In this document: one piece after another, positions 25,467 to 35,396 of the stretch
How the letters are laid out: every line of letters starts with the position of its first letter
How positions within the stretch are numbered: position 1 is the first letter of the stretch
Assembly: GCA_003240855.1 (NCBI GenBank)
Contig: QFNN01000001.1
Location: 1-64,000 of the forward strand
From: Sphingomonas sanxanigenens
GTDB taxonomy: Bacteria; Pseudomonadota; Alphaproteobacteria; Sphingomonadales; Sphingomonadaceae
DNA length: 64,000 nt
Direction: 5' to 3'
Made by a program: the position numbers and the translations under genes
Notes under the pieces: model-generated
What the model was told of the DNA's origin: nothing
The model's input: the letters and a program-made list of their open reading frames with translations, nothing else
The model's database searches: none

Positions 25467-28400
25467 TTAGAACTTCAGGCTGGCGCCCATGAAGAACTCG
25501 GTGCCCAGCACGTCATAGGTGGCCGAGAAGGTATTGGCGTTCGGCCCCTGCGTCGTGATCGGGGGCTTGCGATTGAAGATGTTGTTCGCGCCGCCGATGA
25601 TCTGGATGCCCGACTTGAGATTATATTCAAACGAAAGGTCGAAATAATTGCGCGAAGGCAGGTGCGGATAGACGATCGTGTCGAGCGCCGGCGTCGCCGC
25701 CGAACCCTGACGCAGCGGCACCAGATAACGGTCGGTGGTGACCGGACCGATATAGCGGTGACGCAGGCTGAGGCTCAGGCTGTCGAGGTTCCAGGTGATG
25801 CGCGAGAAACCACGCCATTCCGGCAGCGGCTGGCCGCAGGTCGGCCCGAACGAACCGGCACAGTGGTTCTTGATGTTCGGGAAGGCCGAAACCGGGGTCG
25901 ACGTGAAATCATTCAGCCAGGTGTAGTTGCTGCTGAAATCGATCGAGCTGGTGCTGGCCAGCCCCGGGAAGCCGAAGTTCAGGTTGAGCCTGTAGCGCAA
26001 CGTGAAATCGAGGCCCGACGTCCGAAGCTGCCCGGTGTTCGCATTGCGGATCTGCGCGACATAGGGATCGTTGATCTCGCCCGTGGTCGGGTTGCGCCGG
26101 ACCGCGCGGCAGAACTCGCTATTGGGATCCTGCAGCACGTTATAGCAGAGGTTCAGCGTATTCTGCAGACCGCCGCCCAGCGACGAGATCGCGCCGTTCA
26201 GCTTGATGTTAAAATAGTCGACGCTGAAGTAGAGGCGCGGAATGAAGCTGGGCGAAAAGACAGCGCCGAACGTGATCGTGTCCGACTTTTCAGCGCCCAG
26301 GTTCGGGTTGCCGCCGAAATCGGCGGGCATGATGTTGTTCGGCTGGACGCTGGCCTGGAACACCTGCGACGCCGGCACGCCGGTCGCGACGCAGACGGCG
26401 CGGACCGATGCGGTCTGTTGCGCGGTCGGCGCGCGGCTCGAGCAGGGATCGGTCGCCACGCTGACGACACGGGTCACGCCGCCGAACAGCTCGGACACGT
26501 TGGGCGCACGGATCGCGCGCTGATACTGGCCGCGGAAGGCGACGTCCGAATTGACGCGCCAGTCGAGGCCGCCATTATAGGTCCACACGCCGCCGATGCC
26601 GGCAAGGCTGTAGTCCGAATAACGGAAGGCGCTGCTCGCCGTCAGTTCCTTGAAGAAGGGCGTGTTGGCGAGGATCGGCACGCGGATTTCGCCGAACACT
26701 TCCTTGACAGAGACGCTGCCCTGCGTCGGCAGGCCGGGATTGAAGCCCGCGACGTCGCCCGACGAGAGGAAGGAGTCAGGCCGGAAGGTCGCGCTCGTCT
26801 TGCGCCATTCGCCGCCGAACGAGAAGCCGATCGGGCCGGCGGGCAGCCGGAACAGGTTGCCCGTGACGCTGGCCTGCGCGACCTGCTGGGTCGCGACGGT
26901 GGTGTTGGTCGCGCTGATCGAGATCGCCGACGCGCAGGCGTCGGTGATGTTCGCGCCGAAGATATTGCACAACGGCGCCGCGCCGCCCTGCGACAGCAGC
27001 GAAGCCTGCAGCTTGCTGCGCGAGATGGCGTTGCTGAGCTGCAACGTGTCCTCGCTGCGCGCATAGGTATAATAGATGTCGTATTTCAGGTCGGTCAGGA
27101 AGCTGTCCGAGACATTCCCGAGATCGCCCTTGAAGCCCCACGCGCCGCGGAACACGTTGCGACGCTCGCTGGCGAGACGCGGGCCGACCTCGACATAGCG
27201 GCGGCCCGCGGTGATGACGGCGCGCCCGTCGCCCGGATTGTTGACATAGCTCGCAGTGCCGGCGGTGACCGTGGTGCGGCCGGCTTCCGACTGGTCGAGC
27301 ACGCTCAGCACATTCTGCAGCGCCGGCGTGAGATAGGGATTGTTGACGTCGAACAGCGTCGGCGCGCCGACATTGGTCGGGGCGAGACGGGCGTTCACGG
27401 TGTTGCTGCTGTAATGCAGCTCCATGTAGCCGGTGATGTTGTCGTTGAAGTCGTAATGGCCGAAGCTGTTGATCATCCAGCGCTTCTGCGGCTGGATCAG
27501 GTAATTGTCGGGACCGAGGTTGAAGTCGTCCTGCGGGGTAAGCGCCGGACGCGCGGCGTTGCCGGCGTTATTGAAGGTGAAGCCGCGCGAACCGAGCGCG
27601 CCGAGACCAGCCGCCGAATAGGCCGCCTGCAGCGCCGGGCTCGCCGCACCATAGGCCGGGATGCCCGAGAAGCGGCCATTGGGGATGTCGCCGCTGCCGC
27701 CGGCGACGAAGCCAAGCTCGCCGCCGCCCGCGACGCAGCTCTGCCCGGCGGGCGGGGCGAAGGGGGTGCCGGCGCGGTTCGGGCTGCTGGTGCCCTTCAC
27801 GACGCAGCCGTCGTTCAGCGAGTCATAGGCGAAGCTGCCGCGCTCGCCGCGTGTGATCGCGCCGCGCTTCAGATAGTTGCCCGAAACGACGATGTTGCCG
27901 CGATTATCGGCGAAGTTGCCGCCCATGGTGAGATCGAAATTATAGACCGGCGTCCCGGTCGGCGCATCGATGTTGAGCTGCGCCTTGCCTTCCACGCCCT
28001 CGAAATCGTCGCGCATGATGAAGTTGACGACGCCCGTGATCGCGTCCGAGCCATAGACGGCCGACGAACCGCCGGTGACGATTTCGGTGCGCGCGATCAG
28101 CGACGAAGGAATGGTGTTGAGGTCGGTGACCTGCTCCGGGCCGTAAATGGCGTAGCGGCGGCCGTTGACGAGAACGAGGTTGCGCGTGGCGCCGAAGCCG
28201 CGAAGGTTCACGTCGGCGAAACCGCCGGGAACGGTATTGGACGTCGCGCCGCCCAGGCCCGAGCCGACAACCTGCGGAAGCTGGGTCAGCGTCTTTTCGA
28301 TGTTGACGTTGCCCGACAGCTTGATGTCGGCCGCGCTGACGACGTTGACCGGCGTGGTGGAATCAAAGCCGTCGCGCGCGATGCGCGAACCGGTGACGAC

Positions 28401-28556
28401 GATATCCGATGCGCCCTCGTCAGACTGGGCGGCGGCCGGTGCGGCCTGATCGGTGGTCTGCGCAGCACCCGGCGCGGCCTGCATCGCAAGCACGATGGCG
28501 GACAGCGTAGCGCCCGACAAAAGACGACTCCGGCGACCGGCGATGAATATCGACAT
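25467..28556 (-). CDS. TonB-dependent outer-membrane receptor (oligosaccharide uptake)
   Basis: 1029 residues. A signal peptide ends at AAPGAAQ; a TonB-box-like DIVVTGSRI follows near residue 50. The plug domain (LRGFGATRNLVLVNGRRYA, SSAVYGSDAITGVVNFIM) and a long beta-barrel ending in aromatic GASLKF complete it. Such receptors import oligosaccharides in sphingomonads, which lack SusD partners. Box 2 of the LacI-type operators lies 97 bases upstream and GGGGAGGA precedes the start. The context points to xylo- or uronic-acid oligosaccharides. Confidence 0.92.
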   Translation of the reverse strand: MSIFIAGRRSRLLSGATLSAIVLAMQAAPGAAQTTDQAAPAAAQSDEGASDIVVTGSRIARDGFDSTTPVNVVSAADIKLSGNVNIEKTLTQLPQVVGSGLGGATSNTVPGGFADVNLRGFGATRNLVLVNGRRYAIYGPEQVTDLNTIPSSLIARTEIVTGGSSAVYGSDAITGVVNFIMRDDFEGVEGKAQLNIDAPTGTPVYNFDLTMGGNFADNRGNIVVSGNYLKRGAITRGERGSFAYDSLNDGCVVKGTSSPNRAGTPFAPPAGQSCVAGGGELGFVAGGSGDIPNGRFSGIPAYGAASPALQAAYSAAGLGALGSRGFTFNNAGNAARPALTPQDDFNLGPDNYLIQPQKRWMINSFGHYDFNDNITGYMELHYSSNTVNARLAPTNVGAPTLFDVNNPYLTPALQNVLSVLDQSEAGRTTVTAGTASYVNNPGDGRAVITAGRRYVEVGPRLASERRNVFRGAWGFKGDLGNVSDSFLTDLKYDIYYTYARSEDTLQLSNAISRSKLQASLLSQGGAAPLCNIFGANITDACASAISISATNTTVATQQVAQASVTGNLFRLPAGPIGFSFGGEWRKTSATFRPDSFLSSGDVAGFNPGLPTQGSVSVKEVFGEIRVPILANTPFFKELTASSAFRYSDYSLAGIGGVWTYNGGLDWRVNSDVAFRGQYQRAIRAPNVSELFGGVTRVVSVATDPCSSRAPTAQQTASVRAVCVATGVPASQVFQASVQPNNIMPADFGGNPNLGAEKSDTITFGAVFSPSFIPRLYFSVDYFNIKLNGAISSLGGGLQNTLNLCYNVLQDPNSEFCRAVRRNPTTGEINDPYVAQIRNANTGQLRTSGLDFTLRYRLNLNFGFPGLASTSSIDFSSNYTWLNDFTSTPVSAFPNIKNHCAGSFGPTCGQPLPEWRGFSRITWNLDSLSLSLRHRYIGPVTTDRYLVPLRQGSAATPALDTIVYPHLPSRNYFDLSFEYNLKSGIQIIGGANNIFNRKPPITTQGPNANTFSATYDVLGTEFFMGASLKF

Positions 28557-28652
28557 TCAATCCTCCCCTTGGATCGCGCCGCCGTCGCTGCGGCTTGTGC
28601 GCGATGCTTCCTAAAACCAACGGCGAGTGGCCCTCGCTCAGCTCTTGCATCC

Positions 28653-28666
28653 TGATAGCGTTACCA
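28653..28666. promoter_or_regulatory. LacI-type operator, box 2 (TGATAGCGTTACCA)
   Basis: A dyad in the 243-base gap upstream of the receptor gene. It is 97 bases from the receptor start. Nothing else is seen in this gap. Confidence 0.7.
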
Positions 28667-28799
28667 TTTTTCGGCACGCTGTTTCAACATGTGAGAACGC
28701 TGTTTAATAAACGGGACGAAGCGCGTCAACGCAAAAGCGCAGGGTTATATCATGACACTGAAATGAAAGATTTTTACGCTGCCCTTACAGCGCGAAAAC

Positions 28800-30071
28800 T
28801 CAGTTCTCGCCGATTCTGACGGGCGCGTATCGCGGCGACAGCAGGTGGATCGCCAGCAACGCCAGCAAGTAGGCAGTGCTCGCCACAGCGAAAATCGGCG
28901 CATAGCTGTGCAGATGATCGAGGACGAAGCCGGCATATTTCGCCATCAGCATGCCGCCCACCGCGCCCGCCGTCCCGCCGATACCGATAACGGAACCGAC
29001 CGCGTTGCGCGGGAACAGGTCAGAAGGCAGCGTATAAAGATTGGCCGAGAAGGCCTGATGCGCCGCAGTCGCCACGCCGATCACCAGCACCGCCGCCCAC
29101 AGATTGTCGATCGACTGCGCAAAAAAGACGGGCAGCACCAGCAGCGCGCAGAGGAGCATCGTCAGCTTGCGCGCGAACTGGACGCTGCGCCCCGCCGCGA
29201 TCAGCCGCGACGACATCCAGCCGCCGGCGACGCTGCCGACGTCCGACAGCAGATAGACGACGACGAGCGGCGGGCCGAAGCTGAGCAGATCGAGCCCGTA
29301 GCGCGTGCCGAGATAGCCGGGCAGCCAGAACAGGAAGAACCACCAGATCGGATCGATGAAGAAGCGCCCGAGCGCATAGGCCCAGGTCTCACGCCGGCCG
29401 AGCAGCCGCCGCCAGGGGATCGGCACGATAGGATCGGCGGGATCCTGCTCGATCCAGGCCAGTTCCTGCGCCGACAGCCCCGCCTTCTCACGCGGGCGGC
29501 GATAAAGCGCCCACCAGGCGAAAAGCCAGAGAAAGGCGGCCGCGCCCGTCACGTAGAAGGCCATGCGCCAGCCATAGGCGATGGTCATCCACGGAATGAT
29601 CAGCGGCGTGACGATCGCGCCGACATTCGACCCGGCGTTGAACAGGCCGATCGCGAAGGCGCGCTCGCGCCTGGGGAACCATTCGGTCACCGCCTTGATG
29701 CCGGCGGGAAAATTGCCTGACTCGCCGATGCCGAGTCCGAAGCGGACAAGCGCGAACTGGGTGATCGTCGACGCCGCGCCGTGCGCGATGTGCGCAAGCT
29801 GCCAGATGGTGAAGGCGATCGCATAGCCGACGCGCGTCCCCACCCGATCGACCACGCGGCCGAACACGACATAGCCGAGCGCATAGGCGAACGAGAAACA
29901 GAAGATGACGTTGGAGAAGTCGGTCTCGCTCCACCGCAGCTCGTCGGCCAGCGTCGGCTTCAATATGCCGATCATCTGGCGGTCGACATAGTTGATGACG
30001 GTCGCCGCAAAGAGCAGCGCGACCACCGTCCAGCGATAGCCGCGCCGCGGCTTTTCGGGCGCCGCGCTCAC
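28800..30071 (-). CDS. MFS transporter, ExuT-like (hexuronate/acidic sugar)
   Basis: 423 residues, 12 membrane helices, typical of the anion:cation symporter group of the major facilitator superfamily: VINYVDRQMIGILKPTLADEL and FGLGIGESGNFPAGIKAVTEWFPRRERA. Members bring hexuronates, galactarate or similar acids into the cytoplasm. The start overlaps the uxaA stop by four bases. It is the last of a three-gene operon with uxaA and a sugar dehydrogenase gene. Transport of galacturonate/glucuronate is the best guess. Confidence 0.85.
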   Translation of the reverse strand: MSAAPEKPRRGYRWTVVALLFAATVINYVDRQMIGILKPTLADELRWSETDFSNVIFCFSFAYALGYVVFGRVVDRVGTRVGYAIAFTIWQLAHIAHGAASTITQFALVRFGLGIGESGNFPAGIKAVTEWFPRRERAFAIGLFNAGSNVGAIVTPLIIPWMTIAYGWRMAFYVTGAAAFLWLFAWWALYRRPREKAGLSAQELAWIEQDPADPIVPIPWRRLLGRRETWAYALGRFFIDPIWWFFLFWLPGYLGTRYGLDLLSFGPPLVVVYLLSDVGSVAGGWMSSRLIAAGRSVQFARKLTMLLCALLVLPVFFAQSIDNLWAAVLVIGVATAAHQAFSANLYTLPSDLFPRNAVGSVIGIGGTAGAVGGMLMAKYAGFVLDHLHSYAPIFAVASTAYLLALLAIHLLSPRYAPVRIGEN

Positions 30072-31549
30072 AGCGTCACGCCCCGCTTCCAGATCGCGAT
30101 CTCACGCTCGCCATTGCGTTCATTGGCGGTTTCGCGCCCCGATGCGACATCGCGGACGGTATCGAGCAGCGCATCGGCGACCGGCGCGATCCCCTCGCCC
30201 AGCGCGCGACCGGCGTCGAAATCGATCCAGCCCTTCTTGCGTTCGGCAAGCGCGCTGTTCGACGCGATCTTGATCGTCGGCACCGGGAAGCCAAGCGGAG
30301 TACCCCGCCCGGTCGTGAAGAGAATGACGGTCGCGCCCGCCGCCGCCAGCGCGGTCGAGGACACGGCGTCGTTGCCCGGCGCTTCGAGCAGGGTCAGCCC
30401 CGCGACGCGCGCGCGTTCGCCATAATGGCGGACGTCGGTGACGATGGCGTGGCCGCCCTTCTGCACCGCGCCCAATGATTTCTCCTCAAGCGTGGTGATG
30501 CCGCCGGCGATGTTCCCGGGCGACGGATTTTCCGAAACCGGCTCCCCATGCGCAGTGAAATAGGCCTTGAAACCGTTCACCAGCCCGACGATCCCGTCGA
30601 ACACCCCGTCGTCGACCGCGCGATCCATCAGCATCTGCTCCGCGCCGAAAATCTCCGGGATTTCGGTCAGGATCGCCGAGCCGCCCGCTTCGGTCACCGC
30701 GTCGCTCATGCGGCCGACCAGCGGATTGGCGGTGAGGCCGGAGAAGCCGTCGGAGCCGCCGCATTTGACGCCGAGCACAAGGTCCGACAGCGGCGCTTCG
30801 CTGCGTTCGGACCGTTCGGCGAGCGCGACGAGTTGCTCGACCAGCGCCAGCCCTTCCTCCACCTCGTCGCCGGCCAGTTGCGCCGTCAGCGTGCGGATGC
30901 GGGGGTGTGCGGCGGGGTCGATCGCCTCCATCAGCTTCGCAAGCTGGTTCGATTCACAGCCCAGCCCGACGAGCAGCACGCCGCCGGCATTGGGATGCGC
31001 GGCGAGCGCGGCCAATATGGCGCGCGTGCCGTCGAGATCGTCGCCAAGCTGCGAGCAGCCGAAGGGATGCGTGAAGGCGTGAACGCCGTCGACACGGCCC
31101 CGATGCAGCCGATCGGCGCGGTCGGCGATCTTCTGCGCGGTGCGCGCGACGCAGCCGACGGTCGGCAGCACCCAGATCTCGTTGCGCGTGCCGACGCGTC
31201 CATCGGCGCGGCGATAGCCCATGAAGCCAGGCGCATCGTGCGGCGCGCGCCGATCAGGCGCCGGGCCGCGCACATAGCTGCCGCTCGTCGCCAGCGCGGT
31301 GTGGACATTATGCGTATGGACCCATTGGCCCGGCGCGATCGCATGCGCCGCGCGACCGATGGGGAAACCGAACTTGATGACCGGATCGCCCTCTGCGACT
31401 GCGCGCACCGCCACCTTGTGACCGCGCGCGACGGGCTCGGCGAGCGTGACTTCAATGCCCTCGACCTCGGTCGTGAGACCCGCGTCAAGATCGGCAAGCG
31501 CCGTCGCGACGCTGTCGCGCGGATCGACCATCATCAGACTGGCTGTCAT
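30068..31549 (-). CDS. uxaA: UxaA-family dehydratase (altronate dehydratase type)
   Basis: 493 residues with an N-terminal SAF domain (about 18-100) and the C-terminal galactarate/altronate dehydratase domain: GYRRADGRVGTRNEIWVLPTVGC, VGLGCESNQ, LGVKCGGSDGFSG, HPFGCSQLGDD. Altronate dehydratase makes 2-keto-3-deoxygluconate. It sits between an ExuT-like transporter gene and a rhamnose-dehydrogenase-like gene (13 bases apart), so a role on a deoxyhexonate is also possible. Confidence 0.82.
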   Translation of the reverse strand: MTASLMMVDPRDSVATALADLDAGLTTEVEGIEVTLAEPVARGHKVAVRAVAEGDPVIKFGFPIGRAAHAIAPGQWVHTHNVHTALATSGSYVRGPAPDRRAPHDAPGFMGYRRADGRVGTRNEIWVLPTVGCVARTAQKIADRADRLHRGRVDGVHAFTHPFGCSQLGDDLDGTRAILAALAAHPNAGGVLLVGLGCESNQLAKLMEAIDPAAHPRIRTLTAQLAGDEVEEGLALVEQLVALAERSERSEAPLSDLVLGVKCGGSDGFSGLTANPLVGRMSDAVTEAGGSAILTEIPEIFGAEQMLMDRAVDDGVFDGIVGLVNGFKAYFTAHGEPVSENPSPGNIAGGITTLEEKSLGAVQKGGHAIVTDVRHYGERARVAGLTLLEAPGNDAVSSTALAAAGATVILFTTGRGTPLGFPVPTIKIASNSALAERKKGWIDFDAGRALGEGIAPVADALLDTVRDVASGRETANERNGEREIAIWKRGVTL

Positions 31550-31562
31550 CGGCCCGCCCTCG

Positions 31563-32327
31563 TCACTGGAGGTTCACGAACGCGCCGCCGTCGACAAGCA
31601 ACGCAGCGCCGGTAACGTAGCGCGCCATGTCCGACGCGAGAAAGACGATCGGGCCGGCCAGATCATCGGGCACGCCGAGCCGGCCGAGCGGAATGCGCCC
31701 CTCCATATAGGCGCGCTTGGCGGGATCGGCGAGATCGTCCTTGTTGATGTCGGTCTGGATCGTGCCCGGCAGCACCGAGTTGCACCTTATGCCGTGGCGG
31801 CCAAGCGCGATCGCCGCCGACTGCATCAGCGAATGCACGCCCGCCTTGGTCGGCGTATAGTGCGTCTGATATTCGCCGCCGACCAGCGCCGAAATCGACG
31901 AGACTGCGATGATCGATCCGCCGCGCCCCTGCGCGACCATGCGGTTGGCCGCGGCCTGGACCATATAATAAGCGCCGTGGAGGTTGACGCGCATCGTGCG
32001 CTCGAACGTCTCGACCGGCATGTCGAGGAAGGCGTGGAACGGGCAGATGCCGGCATTGCTGACGAAAATGTCGACGCCGCCCAGCGCCTCCGCCGCCGCA
32101 TCGACGAAGGCGTGCGCGGTTTCGGGATCGGCGACGTCGCCGCGCAGCGCCAAGGCCCTGCGGCCGAGCGCCTCGATCTCGGCGACGCAGGAAGCGGCGG
32201 CCTCGTCCGAATGGAGATGGTTGATGGCGACATCGGCGCCCGCGCGCGCCGCGCCGATCGCGGCGGCGCGCCCGATCCCGGCCGAGCCGCCAGTGACGAG
32301 GACGACCTTGTCCTGCAGCAGTTTCAC
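31563..32327 (-). CDS. L-rhamnose 1-dehydrogenase-like SDR
   Basis: 254 residues of the short-chain dehydrogenase family: VTGGSAGIGRAA (nucleotide-binding glycines), SNAGICPFHAFLDMP, catalytic AVSSISALVGG and YTPTKAG, C-terminus DMARYVTGAALLVDGGAFVNLQ. The stretch from NAGICPF onward closely resembles, from memory, the L-rhamnose dehydrogenase LRA1 of Sphingomonas. It oxidises an aldose to the lactone with NAD(P). First gene of the operon with uxaA and the transporter gene. Confidence 0.8.
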   Translation of the reverse strand: MKLLQDKVVLVTGGSAGIGRAAAIGAARAGADVAINHLHSDEAAASCVAEIEALGRRALALRGDVADPETAHAFVDAAAEALGGVDIFVSNAGICPFHAFLDMPVETFERTMRVNLHGAYYMVQAAANRMVAQGRGGSIIAVSSISALVGGEYQTHYTPTKAGVHSLMQSAAIALGRHGIRCNSVLPGTIQTDINKDDLADPAKRAYMEGRIPLGRLGVPDDLAGPIVFLASDMARYVTGAALLVDGGAFVNLQ

Positions 32328-32415
32328 GAACCCACTCCTCTCCGCGCAGCGCCTTGATTGGCTGCTAGCTTGTCAGGGACATATCGGTTCTCAAAGCGTT
32401 TGACGAACCAAATCC

Positions 32416-32449
32416 CATCATATAACATCTTTTCCCATAATATGACATC
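32416..32449. promoter_or_regulatory. 20-base-spaced direct repeat in a divergent promoter region
   Basis: CATCATATAACATC (32416-32429) and CATAATATGACATC (32436-32449) match at 12 of 14 bases and are exactly 20 bases, about two helical turns, apart. The area is AT-rich compared with its surroundings. It lies between the rhamnose-dehydrogenase-like and second SDR genes, and is a candidate operator for a second regulator. Confidence 0.45.
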
Positions 32450-32546
32450 ATTGCTTCGGCAATCGGAGAGAGTCCAATCGCACGCGTCGCCCTATTTTCC
32501 AGCTCGCTCGGCATGTCTGTCGCCGGGCCGTGCGCGCCGCGTCATT

Positions 32547-32560
32547 TGGTAGCGATATCA
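32547..32560. promoter_or_regulatory. LacI-type operator, box 3 (TGGTAGCGATATCA)
   Basis: One mismatch from box 4. It lies about 60 bases upstream of the SDR start used here and 12 bases before an alternative ATG at 32572. Confidence 0.6.
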
Positions 32561-32619
32561 CAAAGGAGAATATGGGTCATGAAAGCGGCGAAGATCAAGC
32601 GCGCGGAAGCGACGCGCCG

Positions 32620-33369
<750 letters not shown>

Positions 33370-33412
33370 CGGCGCGCCACCGGCAAGGGCCGGGGTGCGG
33401 AGAGGAACGACG

Positions 33413-34321
33413 TTGCACGATATCCCGTTCGTCGACGCCCATGTGCATTTCTGGGAGCTGGGCCGCATCAGCTATCCCTGGCTGACGCCGCCCTTTTCCG
33501 ACGACGGGCCGAACGGCAGCGTCGCGCCGATCGCGCGCGACTTCGGCCTCGACGACTATCTGGCGCTGGCGCGGAACTGGACGGTCGCGGGGCTGGTGCA
33601 TGTCGACGCCGGCGCGGAAGCCGCTCAGGCGCTGGACGAGACCGACTGGCTGCAGGCGACCGCCGATGCGCGCCGCATGCCCGATGCGATCGTCGCCTTC
33701 GCGGCGCTCGACGATCCGCAGGTCGACGGCCTGCTCGCCGCCCACGCCGCGCGGCGCAATGTCCGCGGCATCCGCCACATCGTCAACTGGCACCCCGACC
33801 CGCGTTTCACCTATACGCCGCGTGACGTGACGCGCGACGAGGCCTGGGCGCGCGGCTTCGCGCTGCTGGGCCGTTACGGCCTGTCGTTCGATCTGCAGGC
33901 CTATCCCGGCCAGTTCGCGGGGCTGGCGCGGCTGATCGAACGTCACCCCGAAACGCCGGTCGTCATCAACCATGCCGGCATGGGCGTCGACCGCGACCGC
34001 GACGGCGTCGCCGAATGGCGCAGCGGCATGAAGGCGCTGGCTGCGCTGCCCAATGTCGCGGTCAAGCTGTCGGGCCTGGGCTTCGTCTGGCGGCCTTACG
34101 ACGCCGCCGAGGCGCGGGCGCGGGTGCGCGAGACGATCGACATTTTCGGGGCCGGCCGCGCGCTGGCCGCCAGCGACTGCCCGACCGACCTGCTGTTCGC
34201 CGATTTCGACACCACGCTGGGCGCGATCGCCGATGCGATCGGCGATTACAGCGAGGGCGAACGACGCGCCATCTGGGGGCGCAACGCCAGCCGCATCTAC
34301 CGGCTGGGGCTGGATATCTGA
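33413..34321 (+). CDS. Amidohydrolase, sugar lactonase type (COG3618)
   Basis: 302 residues from a TTG at 33413 preceded by AGAGG. The metal ligands are DAHVHFW near the N-terminus, NWHPDPRF and NHAGMG in the middle, and ASDCPTD near the C-terminus. The group includes L-fuconolactonase and L-rhamnonolactonase, which hydrolyse aldonolactones. Placement between an SDR and a RhaT-like transporter supports a lactonase role. A longer frame from 33272 begins within the upstream gene and is unlikely. Confidence 0.75.
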   Translation: MHDIPFVDAHVHFWELGRISYPWLTPPFSDDGPNGSVAPIARDFGLDDYLALARNWTVAGLVHVDAGAEAAQALDETDWLQATADARRMPDAIVAFAALDDPQVDGLLAAHAARRNVRGIRHIVNWHPDPRFTYTPRDVTRDEAWARGFALLGRYGLSFDLQAYPGQFAGLARLIERHPETPVVINHAGMGVDRDRDGVAEWRSGMKALAALPNVAVKLSGLGFVWRPYDAAEARARVRETIDIFGAGRALAASDCPTDLLFADFDTTLGAIADAIGDYSEGERRAIWGRNASRIYRLGLDI

Positions 34322-34334
34322 GGGGAGCGACCGC

Positions 34335-35396
34335 GTGAACGCCAATCCTTTGCTGGGCGTCTTTTTCCACTGGCTGGGCGGCCTCGCCTCGGCCAGTTTC
34401 TACGTGCCCTATCGCGGCGTGAAGCGCTGGTCGTGGGAGATTTACTGGCTGACCGGGGGGATCGTCTCCTGGCTGATCGCTCCCTGGCTTTTCGCCAGCA
34501 TCCAGACGCACGACCTGCTGGGCGTGCTGGGCCGCACGCCGACCCCGGCTCTGGTCTGGCCGGTGATCTTCGGGATGCTATGGGGGTTTGGCGGGCTGAC
34601 CTACGGATTGACCATGCGCTATCTGGGGCTGTCGCTGGGCATGGCGGTGGTGCTGGGGCTGTGCACCCTTTTCGGCACGCTGATCCCGCCGATCTTCCAG
34701 GGCGATTTCGCGGCCAAGCTGCTGGATGCGCGCGGCGGCCACTTCATCCTCGCCGGCCTTGCGATCACGCTGGCGGGGATCATCGTCGTCGCGCTGGCCG
34801 GCGCGCGCAAGGACGCCGCGCTGACCGACGCGCAGAAGGCCGAGGCGATCGCCGAGTTCGATTTCCGCAAGGGCATCGCGGTCGCGATCTTTTCAGGCGT
34901 CATGTCGTCCTGCTTCGCCTTCGGGCTGGCGGCGGGGGAACCCGTGCGCGCGCTGTCAGCCGAGGCCGGCACCGGGCCGCTGTGGACCGGCCTGCCCGTG
35001 CTGTGCCTCGTCATGTTCGGCGGGCTGATCACCAACGCCCTGTGGTGCGCCTGGCTGATCGCCAAGAACCGCAGCGCGGGCGAATGGATCGGCCGCGTCA
35101 AGGAAGCCGGCGGCGCGCCGCTGCTCGCCAATTTCCTGCTCTGCGCGGTGGCGGGCGCGGCCTGGTATTTCCAGTTCTTCTTCTACACGATGGGCGAAAG
35201 CCAGATGGGGCGCTTCGGCTTCTCGTCGTGGACGCTGCACATGGCCTCGATCATCATCTTCGGCACGCTGTGGGGCTTCGCCTTCCGCGAATGGCGCGGG
35301 GCCGCGCCCAGGGTGCGCGCGATGGTGTGGGCGGGGGTCGCCCTGCTCGTCTTTGCGACGATCGTCATCGGCTATGGCAACATGCTGGAGGCATGA
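34335..35396 (+). CDS. RhaT-like sugar:proton symporter
   Basis: 353 residues, start GTG 34335 after GGGGAG. Ten membrane helices with the L-rhamnose/proton symporter pattern, including GGLASASFYVPYRGVKRWSWE, WGFGGLTYGLTMRYLGLSLG, GVMSSCFAFGLAAGEP and the C-terminal WYFQFFFYTMGESQMG. Substrate L-rhamnose or a related 6-deoxy sugar. The stop overlaps the next start as ATGA. Confidence 0.85.
   Translation: MNANPLLGVFFHWLGGLASASFYVPYRGVKRWSWEIYWLTGGIVSWLIAPWLFASIQTHDLLGVLGRTPTPALVWPVIFGMLWGFGGLTYGLTMRYLGLSLGMAVVLGLCTLFGTLIPPIFQGDFAAKLLDARGGHFILAGLAITLAGIIVVALAGARKDAALTDAQKAEAIAEFDFRKGIAVAIFSGVMSSCFAFGLAAGEPVRALSAEAGTGPLWTGLPVLCLVMFGGLITNALWCAWLIAKNRSAGEWIGRVKEAGGAPLLANFLLCAVAGAAWYFQFFFYTMGESQMGRFGFSSWTLHMASIIIFGTLWGFAFREWRGAAPRVRAMVWAGVALLVFATIVIGYGNMLEA

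Noticed and set aside
25230..28655. 1141-codon open frame on the plus strand opposite the receptor gene
   Set aside because: It is antisense to a clear TonB-dependent receptor and GH28 start, is Arg/Ala/Asp-rich without domains, and arises from GC-rich codon bias.
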